From: Paracentrotus lividus
Taxonomy: Eukaryota > Echinodermata > Echinoidea > Camarodonta > Echinidae
Direction of reading: 5' to 3'
Assembly: GCA_940671915.1 (NCBI GenBank)
Contig: CALNVZ010000641.1
Location: forward strand, 3,413,238-3,477,237
DNA: 64,000 nucleotides
Shown: positions 11,401-21,592 of the stretch, piece by piece
Layout of the letters: the number at the start of each line of letters is the position of its first letter
How positions within the stretch are numbered: position 1 is the first letter of the stretch
Made by a program: the position numbers and the translations under genes
The notes under the pieces: model-generated
Database searches by the model: none
The model's input: only the letters and a program-made list of their open reading frames with translations
Told to the model about the DNA's origin: nothing

Positions 11401-14164
11401 TAAATTCTCTGCAGGGATGCAAAAGTCAGCAAAGAGGAAATACCAAAAACAGAAATACCGAAGAGAAAGGTAGGACTGGTCAATACTATTTAGGTTTAAG
11501 TCTATCCAATGTTTAAGAAAATGTATTGAAATAAATTGTGGCTAAAGTAAATAGACACTATGTACATTGCTAATATTGCAAGACATCATGAATAGATCTA
11601 CAAATGTATATCTAACAATGTCTAGAAAAATAACGGAGAATATGAAATGAGATTGACTTGAATGATACCCAGATTATCAGACTTTTCTTGGTTGTTGGTA
11701 ACTTAGAGCAAGATCCCATAACTATGAACTATCATGATCAATTCTTTTTACGTAAAGGTTGAAGCATCAACATTTTGCAAATTACTCATTGAATTTACAC
11801 TTAAAATGAAAAAGACAATGAAACATTCCCCCTGTATTGATAACTTTAAGTTTTTAACAAAATTATACAGATCTATTTCTTGTGTAATTATTATTACCAA
11901 TTCTACAAATCGATTATCAATCAATTTGTTATAAAATCTATTTACATGTATATGATGCCAACTCATAATTTGTTTATATGTGGTCATATTCAGGCTAAGT
12001 GGGACATATAGCTGAAATTTTAATGTGGCGCTGTGCCTTTGAAAATGCAAATTAGGATCTGAAATCAACACAAAGGCTTCTTTACAATACAAACAATTAT
12101 TTAAGTTCAAAGATTATGTGATCCAGTTTTCTTACGCTGAATAATTGAGCAAACAGGAATTTGCACGTATGGGACTATGGTACTTTAAATGCCTCTTATT
12201 CTTAATACCAATCACTTTTGTCAGATTTTTTTTGCTTATTAAAAGTAATTTTCATGGACTACTCTAACATGGCATATAAATACAGGTAATTTGGATTTAG
12301 TTATTTACTTGAAATGTTGAATTTAAGGTACTTGTCGTGTCACTCACATTTTGGATGTCGTGTCACTCACGACACATAGAGGTGGACCACAGAGAGGGAA
12401 TGATGGATAAACACAATAAATGTCAGAGAGGTACACTATTCATATACATATACCAGCACTTATGGTACCCTTAGAGATCTACTTAGGCACAAATCCAACC
12501 ATAACCAATGATGGTCCGAAACCCATGTCTTTTTTCTGTCGTGTCACACACGCACTGTTTTTTAATCATAATTTCCAGGACCATTTTTAAAATACAAATC
12601 CAACTGGTAATGACACATGCCACTCCTACATTATACATAATATGGTAGTCATGATCCATTCATAACCTACAAGTGCAAAGATATGCGCCCTTCTATCAGT
12701 CCAAATGTCGTGTCACTCGCGTTTGAATATGACCATGTGCCTATATTCTACTTGTATTGACATGTATAATTGTTTTACTGTGCTGGTGGAAAACAAATGT
12801 CTATTCATTGGACTTTAATAAAGTATCTTTTATCTTGATTTACAGCGAGGTCGTCCACCAGGGAAAACTTCAATTTATTACGTCGATCCCAAAGAGCGGA
12901 AAATAGCGCCAGCACCAGCTCCTCCTCAGCAAACTACCATCATTGTGACCAAAGCACCTGACTCTGCATCTAAAACAATTACCTCAACCCAGTTGGTCGG
13001 GAAACCCACAACTTCCAATGATGATCCATCGAATCTCTCGCCGTCCGTACGATCAGCTCGCCTGGCTTTCTCCAAAGCCCTCGCACAGTCCTTCAGTGCC
13101 ATGGCCTCCCCTGAACGGACAGTATCCGCCAAGAGAAACCTCATAGCCTCCAGCTCTGGTGAGACGATAGCAGTGGCACCAACTGAAGATGGTAAATCAC
13201 CGCAAGAAGTGATTGAAGAACTATACGATAGACCATCGATGGTAGTGGGTGTACCGCCAGTAGTAATGGGTGTACCGCCAGTGGTGATGGGTGCACCTCC
13301 AGTGAACAATAGGCACCTCCAGGATGAGAGCGACCAGGAACCTTCGCAGAGACTCATGATTGGTGAATATACTGTAGGTCACCAGGACAGCGTAGAGGAT
13401 GGGTATTCAACCCAGTCGTCAGTACTCTATGGGGATGACATGGGGTACGGTGATGAGGAAATACAATCGCTGCAGGAACAACCAGAACCACAGATCTCAT
13501 CGCATGCAGAGGCCTTTGTAAGTAGCATTTCTTCACTGGGCTGTTAAAAACTATAGTTGAAAATGTCACATGATCAGGAGAGCAAAAAAGCTTGGTGGCC
13601 AATGTACTATTTCCTATTGGATTGCTTTCCCTTTGACATAATGTGGTGGGTTCATTTTTGGGGGGAAACAGATATGGGATTTTGAATGGAGATTACAAAA
13701 AAGCAATTTTTGTTTGCAAATATGTGTTAATGGTGACCACTTTAAAAAACCATGATTTTAAATTAATCTCCATATTAAGAATTATTAAAACGAATAAAAA
13801 AAAAAGTGAATTATTACATGTAGTTATTGTACCTTGAAATGGGTTCTGTGTGTCAGTCCAAATTTAATCTCAAGGATGACGTTTTGTATGACAAGTAATG
13901 TACTCTTTGATTCGTTTCTCTTTTTATTTACAGGTTGAGACCAATGGTAGCAGTCACATAATTTCGGAACCAGGTCCAAGCATCAAATTGGAACCAGGAG
14001 CAGGACTTGAGGAAGATTCTGTAAAGCTGGTCCAACCCCTTGAAAAGAATGATTCAAAGTTTGTCAGGGTTCCAGATCCATCAAGACGGTCTAGACTAAA
14101 TCAGATCACAGGAGGTCTATTGAATAGACTTCAGAAGAGAGCAATGAGTGCAGAGCCAAGTTAG
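7306..14164 (+). CDS. uncharacterised AT-hook-like nuclear protein, five exons
   Basis: Five exons (7306-7544, 9964-10056, 11415-11469, 12846-13517, 13934-14164) join in phase into about 429 residues. Two GRP cores in basic context, KKRGRGRPRVER at residues 5-16 and PKRKRGRPPGK across the exon 3/4 junction, look like AT-hooks, which bind the minor groove of AT-rich DNA. Between them lies a block with YEQWRTLKEKANMHNDDGFA continuing into exon 2. I associate this pattern with uncharacterised marine-invertebrate nuclear proteins, but that is weak recall. The C-terminal half is low complexity, with Ser/Pro/Glu richness and a short VVMGVPP repeat. All junctions are GT-AG and the frame is open throughout. 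I do not recognise an orthologue; a chromatin or transcription role is inference. Confidence 0.75.
7784..7800. repeat. poly-G tract
   Basis: Seventeen consecutive G lie inside intron 1 of the AT-hook gene. Confidence 0.9.
8458..8486. repeat. poly-A tract
   Basis: Twenty-nine A lie in intron 1 of the AT-hook gene. No retroelement body could be recognised upstream. Confidence 0.85.
9168..9184 (+). CDS. possible alternative first exon of the AT-hook gene
   Basis: ATG CAC CAG GAC CAG CG is followed by the strong donor GTGAGT at 9185. It leaves two bases, exactly the phase needed by the acceptor at 9964. Joining them would give MHQDQRFSEHIEEY, a protein without the first AT-hook-like motif. There is no transcript evidence, so this is inference from phase and donor quality. 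Confidence 0.3.
9675..9754. repeat. repeated palindrome of GTAACTGAC/GTCAGTTAC words
   Basis: TGTGTCGGTAACTGAC at the left faces two successive copies of GTAACGTCRGTTACCGACACA. A degenerate fourth copy (TGTAACATCAGTTACC) is at 9912-9927. The three main words can pair with each other. Confidence 0.7.
9964..10056 (+). CDS. AT-hook gene exon 2
   Basis: The acceptor CCCCAG lies at 9958-9963 and the donor GTAAGT at 10057. It encodes FSEHIEEYVSIVDFFRKSGS and MAMFTQAFNLE, and leaves two bases. Confidence 0.75.
10690..10905. repeat. dispersed repeat, copy 1
   Basis: It shares long diverged identity with 44305-44515, including CATGCATTTCTGTGT, GGTTAATTTCTTAT, CCAAAACCT and a TTAGACAGTRTCTTCCA block. 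The CATGTATTTCTGTGT word also precedes two copies of the PAN2 exon near 49.6-49.8 kb. The repeat class is unknown. Confidence 0.6.
11415..11469 (+). CDS. AT-hook gene exon 3
   Basis: The acceptor TCTGCAG ends at 11414 and the donor is GTAGGA. It encodes DAKVSKEEIPKTEIPKRK. The final PKRK supplies the basic left flank of the second GRP motif. Confidence 0.72.
11978..12738. mobile_element. 750 bp non-autonomous element, copy 1
   Basis: Ends ATGTGGTCATATTCAGGC and GTTTGAATATGACCATGTG are inverted. The interior repeats the word GTCGTGTCACTCAC and its relatives four times. A second copy, colinear along its length, lies at 29003-29744. No transposase is visible. Confidence 0.75.
12846..13517 (+). 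CDS. AT-hook gene exon 4
   Basis: The acceptor TTACAG ends at 12845 and the donor GTAAGT begins at 13518. It has 224 codons and starts RGRPPGKTSIYYVDPKERK. It then becomes Pro, Ser and Thr rich, with three VVxGVPP/GAPP units near 13244-13302 and an acidic Tyr/Gly/Asp segment. The open frame on the opposite strand here is a shadow. Confidence 0.82.
13934..14164 (+). CDS. AT-hook gene last exon
   Basis: The acceptor TTACAG ends at 13933. Seventy-six codons precede TAG at 14162-14164. The end is basic, with RRSRLNQITGGLLNRLQKRA, which may form a short helix or localisation signal. Confidence 0.78.
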   Translation, partial: VETNGSSHIISEPGPSIKLEPGAGLEEDSVKLVQPLEKNDSKFVRVPDPSRRSRLNQITGGLLNRLQKRAMSAEPS

Positions 14165-14934
14165 GACTGAACTTGTTCCTGGATCCTTTACACTGGTCTA
14201 GACTTGATGAGATGACATTATGTCTATATAACAGGCTCTAGATGAGAAGTTCATGTGCAAAACGACTGGTCTTGGTACTGGGTCTATCATGCTGGACTCA
14301 AGAGTCTATGACTGTAGAATCAACACAAGTCAGAACTCGGTCTTGGATCCAATGTTGTGTCTAAACTCCATCTGAGATCTCTCTTTAACACATGAAGGTG
14401 AGGACCAACACTGCAGAAGCAGCCCAAGACTGATCTTGGTCCTCTGTCCAGAGCGCTAGTCTAGACTCAACCAGATCACAGAGGGTTATTATTACTACAA
14501 AACAGGTTTTACTTTTAGATGAGGATTATGACTGCTGAGCTTGACTTTTCTGCTGGATCCAATGTGCTGGTATACAAATGTGAATGTGGACTCAAGCAGA
14601 CCTGAGGTCTCGTGAACAAACTATAGTAAGTTTAGGCATAAGAGCAAGACTACAAAACCAACATGGTACTGAACTTGTAAACCCTACCTGATGGCTGCCA
14701 AGCATTGATAAAAGAAGAATGCTCACTAGCATGCATTTCCTTTCTTTACAGAGATAAACAATACTGAACTTGTAAAACGTGCATGTTGATGATGACCAGA
14801 TTTGAAAATAGACATTGCAGTTGTATTTCCCTTGCTCAGATGAATGCATCAGCACAAATTTTCATTTTCTATGTCAGTTATTTTCCAAAATTGTGCATTT
14901 CACTAAACTGCAACCTTACCTAAACAGGCTCTTA

Positions 14935-15112
14935 GGCCCGTATTCACAAAGGTGCCCTAAGTTAAGCCATACTTAAATCTGTGGTTTAACTATGAGTAGC
15001 AAACTGTGACACAATCTGTCTACATTGTTAAGTTCCTTATGTATGTTCTTGAATCACGCTTTAATGGTTAGGAAAACTTTACTACTTATCATTCCCAGGC
15101 AGGTTTTTCTAT

Positions 15113-15143
<31 letters not shown>

Positions 15144-15346
15144 GGTTTGAGTTATAATGGCGATCAGTCAAATTTGACTATTATCACCAAGACGTTTAGT
15201 AGTTTTCTTCTTTATTTCGTAAAAAAAGGCTTCAGTAGGCCTAACCAGAATTCTGATAAATGAAACATGTACTGTTCGAGATTGTGTCACATTTTACTAC
15301 CCATAGTTAAATCACAGAATTTAGGACACCTTTGTGAATACGGGCC
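14935..15346. mobile_element. MITE with GGCCCGTATTCACAAAGGTG termini
   Basis: The left end GGCCCGTATTCACAAAGGTG faces CACCTTTGTGAATACGGGCC, and similarity continues inward for about 85 bases (GTGGTTTAACTATG facing CATAGTTAAATCAC). The interior holds a 29-base poly-G run. Confidence 0.85.
15113..15141. repeat. poly-G tract, 29 bases
   Basis: An uninterrupted G run lies in the centre of a MITE. Such a run is unstable in cloning and sequencing, so the true length is uncertain. Confidence 0.9.
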
Positions 15347-15824
15347 TTGGATCCTACATACAATGTATCTTTATCATCCTGCATTGAAATATAAATACTC
15401 CCATTATATCAAGCACAGAAATAACAAATTTTTATCATAAAGAAATAGTTCTCACTGCCCTGATTTCAAACTTGACAATGCGTTATTAACATATCTGTGT
15501 GTTCAATATTGGCTTGGTCAAGAGCACCTTGTTTTAACAGAAGTGGAATGTAATATTAATTTTCTTTGAATATTTACTTGATATCATGTTAGTTGAAAAG
15601 CAAAAGTTATACCAATGAGGTTTCAATTTAAAAGTTTACCTATGAGGTTTTGATTTAAAATTTTGAACCTCTACTGAATAAGCATGCAGTGGAAGCAGGG
15701 CTCAACTCCAACATGCTGTCGATGCTCAGAGGCACAACAGTTTGTACCCAAAACTAAGCCCCCTATCTTAACAAGAAAATACAATCTACTCCTGTTATAA
15801 TGAGGTGCTCAGTACCAAGGCAAG

Positions 15825-16058
15825 TATTGTATTCGTTTATATATTCGCGGTACAATAATTTTCGCGGATTTCGCGCAAATAGCAGCAAGCACGAACTAAA
15901 AGCCCTGTGAATATATAGGCATGATTTCCTATGCATGTATTGCATGGGTTTAATTGTGAGCTTACAAACATGCAGCGCGAATTTAAGAACCAGTGAACAT
16001 GTTTTGAGGCTGCTCAGCGCAAAACATTAATCCCGCGAAAATAACAGGGAATACAGTA
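15825..16058. mobile_element. MITE family with TACTGTATTCG termini, copy 1
   Basis: Terminal TATTGTATTCG and GAATACAGTA are inverted. Shared inner words are TTTCGCGCAAA, GCGCGAATTTAAGA and CCAGTGAACATGTT. Further copies are at 40039-40229 and 43637-43871. Confidence 0.75.
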
Positions 16059-16922
16059 CATTGTAACAAACCCTACTGTATTTCACTTTCTGATTGATAG
16101 ACCCGCTTTCATATCTACAGGTAGAATAATGCAAAGCAGGTTCAGATAAAAGAATCGTGCAGTTATTTCATTTTTTTTGGTTTAAAAAGGATGTTCACCC
16201 AGGAATTAAATTGGTTTTCAAAAATGCAATGAAAGAAAAATGTGAGTGAAGGTTTGAAAAAAAAAATGACCAAAAAATAACAAAGTTGCTATATGGGAAA
16301 CTATTGTGTTTTAAGGAGATTGATACTTGTTTTGATAACATAATTATTGCAGTATGAAAGCATTGACTTGCGAATGAATGTGTTATCATTCAAGTGGGCG
16401 TATTGTAATACTACGCTGCTCAGGTTGTTGCATTATGGGTGAGGAATCAGGCCCAATCAAGTAGTTACGGAATGGAGGGGGTGCGATACAGGGCTGCTGG
16501 TTCGTAGTCGATAGAAGGCAATGTTACATGCAGTTGTCCAGATAGGAGATGTAGATGGCATTACCTAGCATAATGTTAGTTTACAACTTGACTTCCATGT
16601 ATAGCTGGTAGAAATTTTTTTGAAACTGGTGCTATACATCTTTCACAATTCAATATATTGTTTAGACCTGCAGTTTCTTAAATCGAAAAGTATCATTTTC
16701 TTATTGCATCCAATGACATTAGTAATATCAAAGGTAAATATATTTTACCTTTTTAATTTCATATTTCTTCTTTTTTTAAATATATGTTTAATGAAAAAGT
16801 GATAATTAGCAATTTTATTGAGAATTAAAAAAGTATGCTTATTTCAGGCATATTCGCTATGTGATTTTGTATTTCAGTCAAAAATGTATAAAAGTGACTG
16901 TGTGATTTGTTTTTTAGTATAT

Positions 16923-17145
16923 TGATGAAGCCTAAATTTGCCTACATTTATTTCTATGTTTTGAAATAAACTTGATGTTCATTAAATATGATGAGAAAAT
17001 GACTAGAACCTACAAGTATTTTTTTTTCTCACCTCGGCGTGAAGCCTACATTTGCCTACATTTATTTCCTTGTTTTGAAATAATCTTGATAATCATTTAT
17101 TAAATATGATGAGAAAATATACAAGAACCTACTAGTATTTGTTTG
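16923..17145. repeat. two-unit tandem duplication
   Basis: GAAGCCTAAATTTGCCTACA, TGTTTTGAAATAA and AAATATGATGAGAAAAT recur in the same order about 118 bases apart. Confidence 0.75.
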
Positions 17146-17301
17146 TCTTATTAGGGGGTTTTAGAATCATGTCGACAGGAAGATGAAAGAGGTTGTAGAT
17201 GTAAAGAATTGAAGCCTTTGGAAACCAATTATAATAATAATAGTGACTTCTTCATGCTTGATTCTCATAGCTCTCTTACCTTCTAGTTCCAGTTGACACT
17301 T

Positions 17302-17477
17302 AGTCCAGATGCTGTCCCTTCGAGATTCACTTTTCCTCCACGCAATGCACAATCCCTCTGATCGCCCGATCCCAGAATTTGCTGCTTAGGGTGGCAGCAA
17401 ATTCGGGAATCGCATGTTCAGAGGGATTGCGCATTGCGTGAAGGAAAACTGAATCTCGAAGGGACAGCATCTGGACT
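17302..17477. repeat. foldback hairpin
   Basis: AGTCCAGATGCTGTCCC faces GGGACAGCATCTGGACT, and GCAGCAAATTCGGGA faces its complement next to an 8-base loop. The upstream bases 17228-17255 (ATAATAATAGTGACTTCTTC) match the end of the MITE at 39.0-39.2 kb, so this may be a related element. Confidence 0.8.
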
Positions 17478-18993
17478 AGTTGACACTATGAATTAAGAAC
17501 TTTAAATACCTTGTCTCGGCGTTATGATTTCAGCCTGTCAACTACCCAGAAGCTAGACGAGTGTACTGACATATTCAAATTTTATGCATGCTTTTTAACA
17601 AAGGTTGTTCTTGACAACCTGAAAGCTTACCAGAGGCTTGACTGACATACATGTAGCAACAACTAATGTATGCAAACTGGATTCCATCTATTTCAGTTCA
17701 TTCGTTTATTTCAGGTTGTTTGATTACTTTGTTACTATGTCGCCAAGGAAAAAGTATGCATAAAATTTTAATATAGTAAACTGGTCTATTATTTATCAAA
17801 AGCTTCCATCCTTTCTGCGCCTTTGAATGTTCTCAACAGAAATATGGCGCAATATAAATGCTGTGGATCATCATCATCATCATCATCCTTTAAATCAAGA
17901 AAGTCATTCGTGTTCACGTCAACATGATTCTAAAACTCCCTTTTAGTAAAAGTTCTACTCAGAGAGTGAGCCCTGTTCTGTTACCACCAATGAGGGGGTA
18001 CTTGCATGACTGTGCTTTGACAAATGCCTCGTCTCTCCTCAGGCTCAGTTATTTATCAACCTCTTAGCCCATTTTCAAGGGGAGTGCAGACTAAACAGAT
18101 ATATCTATCAGATATATGACACTTTCTGCCCCGGGTCCAGGGACTTTTCCCCAAGTAGTGGATGAGAAACTTGAGTTCTCTGTGTGTGTCTTGGATAACA
18201 AGTCTTCTGAGTATCACTTTGTGTATCTTTGTTGACATATATAGTGCCTATTTTATTTTGGTATCATTATGTTGGTTAGTTAAACAAGATTCTCAAAATA
18301 AAATGCTAGTTGTGTTAGATCTGTGCAATAAAAACCATATAATAATGTTGAGGTGGTTTTGACAGAAATATAATGTAAAAACACTTTGATTCACAAAACG
18401 ATTTGGCAAATACCGGTGATTTTCAATTTCATGCATAAATTATGCAAATTATATATTTTATATGCATAGGCCTACCACTAAAGTGATAACCAGAAGAGTC
18501 CTTTAAATGTTGAACTACCTGTAAACTATTTAACACCATGGATAATAAGAGTTAAATGTTATGATCCATTGTTTATGATGAATTGTTGAGAGAAACGAGC
18601 AAAGTGCATAACTTATATTGAATATTCATGAGCATGTGACTCGTGAATATTCATGAGCTATGCATCCAGTGATGGTGTGGTAGTAGCGTAGGCAGATAGA
18701 GTGAAAGAAAATTTGAATGATTATCAAAATTAAATGCATCCTTTAATAAAGAAGTAATAGTTCTTATGCACACCTAACCCTTGTCAGAGGCTATTCTGTC
18801 ATAGCAACACGAAATAGGCCGCTATGTGTTGAAATAAATGTTCAATATGGTGCATGTGATTCGAAGATTTATAAAATTGACAGCATGCAGCCTTTGTGGA
18901 GGAGAAATGTCCATAAAATACATTTTGTGAACTTATTAATGTTCTAGAATATGAAACAATTAATTTAAACTAATCTAGGCCTAGTCTACTCAC

Positions 18994-18996
<3 letters not shown>

Positions 18997-19036
<40 letters not shown>
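18997..19036. repeat. poly-A tract, 40 bases
   Basis: A pure A run is followed by A/G-rich sequence. No LINE or SINE body was recognised before it. Confidence 0.9.
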
Positions 19037-19038
<2 letters not shown>

Positions 19039-20635
19039 AAAAGATTCTATTCTCATTTATTTTGTTGTTGAAAAAACAACTTAAAAAACAAAAAAGATAA
19101 GGCAACTCTCACCCCTCCATACAACAAGTATGGGGGGGGGAACCGAAAGAAAAAATCAGCCGGGTCCACAAAACTGAAAAAAAAGTGGGGAGGGGGAGGG
19201 CTGGTCCGCTGATCGTTACAAAGGATTTTAATTTATGAATTTATTTAAAAAAAAATAATAATAATAAATTCAATTAAGAATTAAAATTGTGAATTTAGGA
19301 ATATCATTTAGAAGAATTTCTAAAACTCTATATAAATTATTTTTTTTAAATATTGTGCCAAATTATTTCAAAATACATGAGTACTCCGCGGCGTTCCATA
19401 GACGAGCGTCGGTCGATATGGCCGCGATTTGACAGGTTGCTGAAAACACAATTTTACCGGAGAAAAGAGTCAAAAAGCATCAATTTACATCAAAGAGCGA
19501 CCAGCTTCAGGATATTGCCGTACCTGAGTTGAGGTAAATATTTTTGGTTATAAGCCCTCCACTATATTTTACTAGTCATCATTAACTTGGCCTTGATGGG
19601 CTTATAAATTTATTTTCCATCTTTTTGTTTTGGCTTTTGCTCGCCACTGCACTGCCACTGCATGCATGGCCTGCACCGATCCGCTGGTAATGGTCATGGC
19701 TGTGCAGCATGCAGCACAGCCTCTCTCTCTCGCTCGGCCCCGCGGCTGCTCCACTCGCACTGTCGCAGTCACCGCGCCACATTAAAGGGACGTGTATAAT
19801 TGATAAAATGGGGAATTCACCTTAATGGGTGAATGATAACATTCCAATCAGAGCCTGAGGCGTGTTGCGTAATCTCCGGCGACAGGGTGTATGGAGTATA
19901 ATCCGGTATAATCCTTCTGGCTAGACTAACTAACCAGAAGTCCGAAGTAAATCTAACCTAAGTTAGACCGAAGGATTCAGTCGCTATTTTGGATTGCATT
20001 GGTTAAACACTGAATGCTCAACAAAATAAGCGACTGAACATGCATACATAGCGCCGTGCATGGACCCCAGAGGCTGGCGAGGGAGCAGGGCATGACAAGA
20101 CTTTTCACTGCACTGGTGACTGATCCATGAAAGACAGTGGTCTTGAAATTCCCTTTTTAGTTCTAAATTCATCTTTTCATTACTCTAGATCTACTAATTT
20201 CAAATAATAATATATAATATATTGGAAATGTCTGAGCCTACCTTAACTTGTATATGGCCGTGTGTTATAAGTTCGCCGCCTTTTGCGTTACATGCCAATT
20301 TTACTACAAATGGCACTTTTTCACTTCAAAGACCTGTATCTCGAAAAGTATACACCCCTATATATCAAAACTATACATTTTCTGAAAGGAAATTCTCAAG
20401 GAATCTAAATCTGCATTGAAAAATTAAACCAGGTGCAAGATAAAAAAGTTATTAGGAAAACATTCAGGAAATTTAAATTTTTTAATTTTTCATTGTTTTT
20501 ATCGTCATCTATAATCACCCAAATATTAATAATATTATTATATTCTGGTAGAAATAATAGGACCTTTCAAACAAGGTTTAATTCATAATAGTTTACAATT
20601 TTGGAATGAAAAATATAATGACTGAAATTTAGCCC

Positions 20636-21100
20636 TGAAATAAAGCTTTTTTCAAATTTATGAGGGGGGTTGGGTCCTCTCAAGTACTGTTGCACCATCA
20701 AACATTTTGTTAAAGTGATATGATAGTATGAAGCAGTTTAAAGGGCTTCAATTTGGTGCTAAATTCACAATCATTAGGCTAAAATTTGGCAGAGATATTG
20801 CAGTTTTCCCAACAGTACTACAATATCTCTAATTCCTAATAACTATCACAGCCCCGTCGCCGAAAATAAAGCTTTTTTTCAAATTTAATGAGGGGTTGGG
20901 TCCTCTCAAGTACTGTTGCACCATCAAACATATTGTTAAGTGATATGATAGTATGAAGCAGTTTAAAGGCTTCAATTTGGTGCTAAATTCACAATCATAG
21001 GCTAAAATTTGGCAGAGATATTGCAGTTTTCCCAACAGTACTACAATATCTCTAATTCCTATACTATAACACAGCCCGTCGCCGAAGGCGACGGGGCTGT
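20636..21100. repeat. 227 bp near-identical tandem duplication ending in GC hairpin
   Basis: Unit 1 (about 20636-20862) and unit 2 (about 20863-21090) match nearly base for base, including GGGTTGGGTCCTCTCAAGTA and TTGCAGTTTTCCCAACAGTA. Most differences are one-base insertions or deletions. A diverged third copy is at about 21718-21960. Unit 2 ends in a strong hairpin. Confidence 0.85.
21071..21100. repeat. GC-rich hairpin 1
   Basis: ACAGCCCGTCGCC, loop GAA, then GGCGACGGGGCTGT. It is a near-perfect 13-base stem with a single bulged G, in AT-rich surroundings. Confidence 0.85.
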
Positions 21101-21271
21101 ACTTCAACCACCCCTATTTACAGCGTAACTTTCAGTGATGATGAGCGCAAAATGAATTACACAAGTCAATTTAATTTAATCTAATTTTAAAATATCTATT
21201 TTTAAATCTATGATGTTTCACGGCGTAACAACGACTAAAAATGAATAGTATATAAGAGCTTTTTGACTTAC

Positions 21272-21463
21272 CAAAATGGATTTTCCGTTGGTCTTGTTTC
21301 TTCTAAAATTTTCGGTGCCAATCGCTGCATCATCTTTCAAGACGTCATTCGATTCATGACCTCCGTCCCATAATTCTGTGCGAAGAATTAATTGAAAGGC
21401 ACACGCACGGAGACGTGAAGTTGGAGCAGACGACGTTCCACTTCCGGATGACCTAACTTGCAA
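21272..21463 (-). CDS. possible first exon of an unknown divergent gene
   Basis: On the minus strand an ATG (21463-21461) opens 64 whole codons starting MQVRSSGSGTSSAPTSRLRA. They end at the good donor GTAAGTC (minus strand, from 21271). It faces the PAN2 start across a very short gap. No downstream minus-strand exon was found between 14.2 and 21.2 kb, and the peptide is not recognised. It could be a non-coding leader or an antisense transcript. Confidence 0.3.
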
Positions 21464-21483
21464 CTGAAATTAGAAATTACGTG
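21440..21483 (+). promoter_or_regulatory. PAN2 promoter region with ETS-type site; probable 5' UTR exon end
   Basis: ACTTCCGG at 21440-21447 is the classic ETS-family core found in housekeeping and bidirectional promoters. At 21483 a GTG|GTGAGTG donor precedes the coding exon at 21551, so a short untranslated first exon probably ends here. The transcription start cannot be fixed from sequence. If the minus-strand exon is real, the two transcripts overlap or abut here. Confidence 0.4.
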
Positions 21484-21550
21484 GTGAGTGTCTCTGTTTT
21501 CCAGTATTTTTCATCTTATTTAGTTTATTACTTCAGTGAAATATTTGCAG

Positions 21551-21592
21551 ATGTCACCAATTCGAGAAGGACCTTCACAGTCTGGATTCAAT
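21551..21592 (+). CDS. PAN2: PAN2 exon 1 (start)
   Basis: The ATG follows directly on the acceptor TTTGCAG. It encodes [14 protein letters not shown] and ends at the donor GTGAGT. Fourteen whole codons join in phase to exon 2 as [15 protein letters not shown], which removes the need for a start at the ATG at 24732 (in another frame). Confidence 0.7.

Larger units (their letters stand above)
14165..21271. other. intergenic region, repeats only
   Basis: I see no convincing exon in these 7 kb. The first part may be a 3' UTR of the AT-hook gene, but no single poly(A) signal stands out. It holds MITEs, a 29-base poly-G, a 40-base poly-A and several tandem duplications listed separately. A GC-rich stretch near 19390-19532 ends in a donor-like GAG|GTAAAT and could be a non-coding first exon, but nothing downstream supports it. 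Confidence 0.5.

Noticed and set aside
12926..13602. Minus-strand open frames opposite the AT-hook gene exon 4
   Set aside because: Shadow frames; the plus strand has matching splice sites, phase and motifs.
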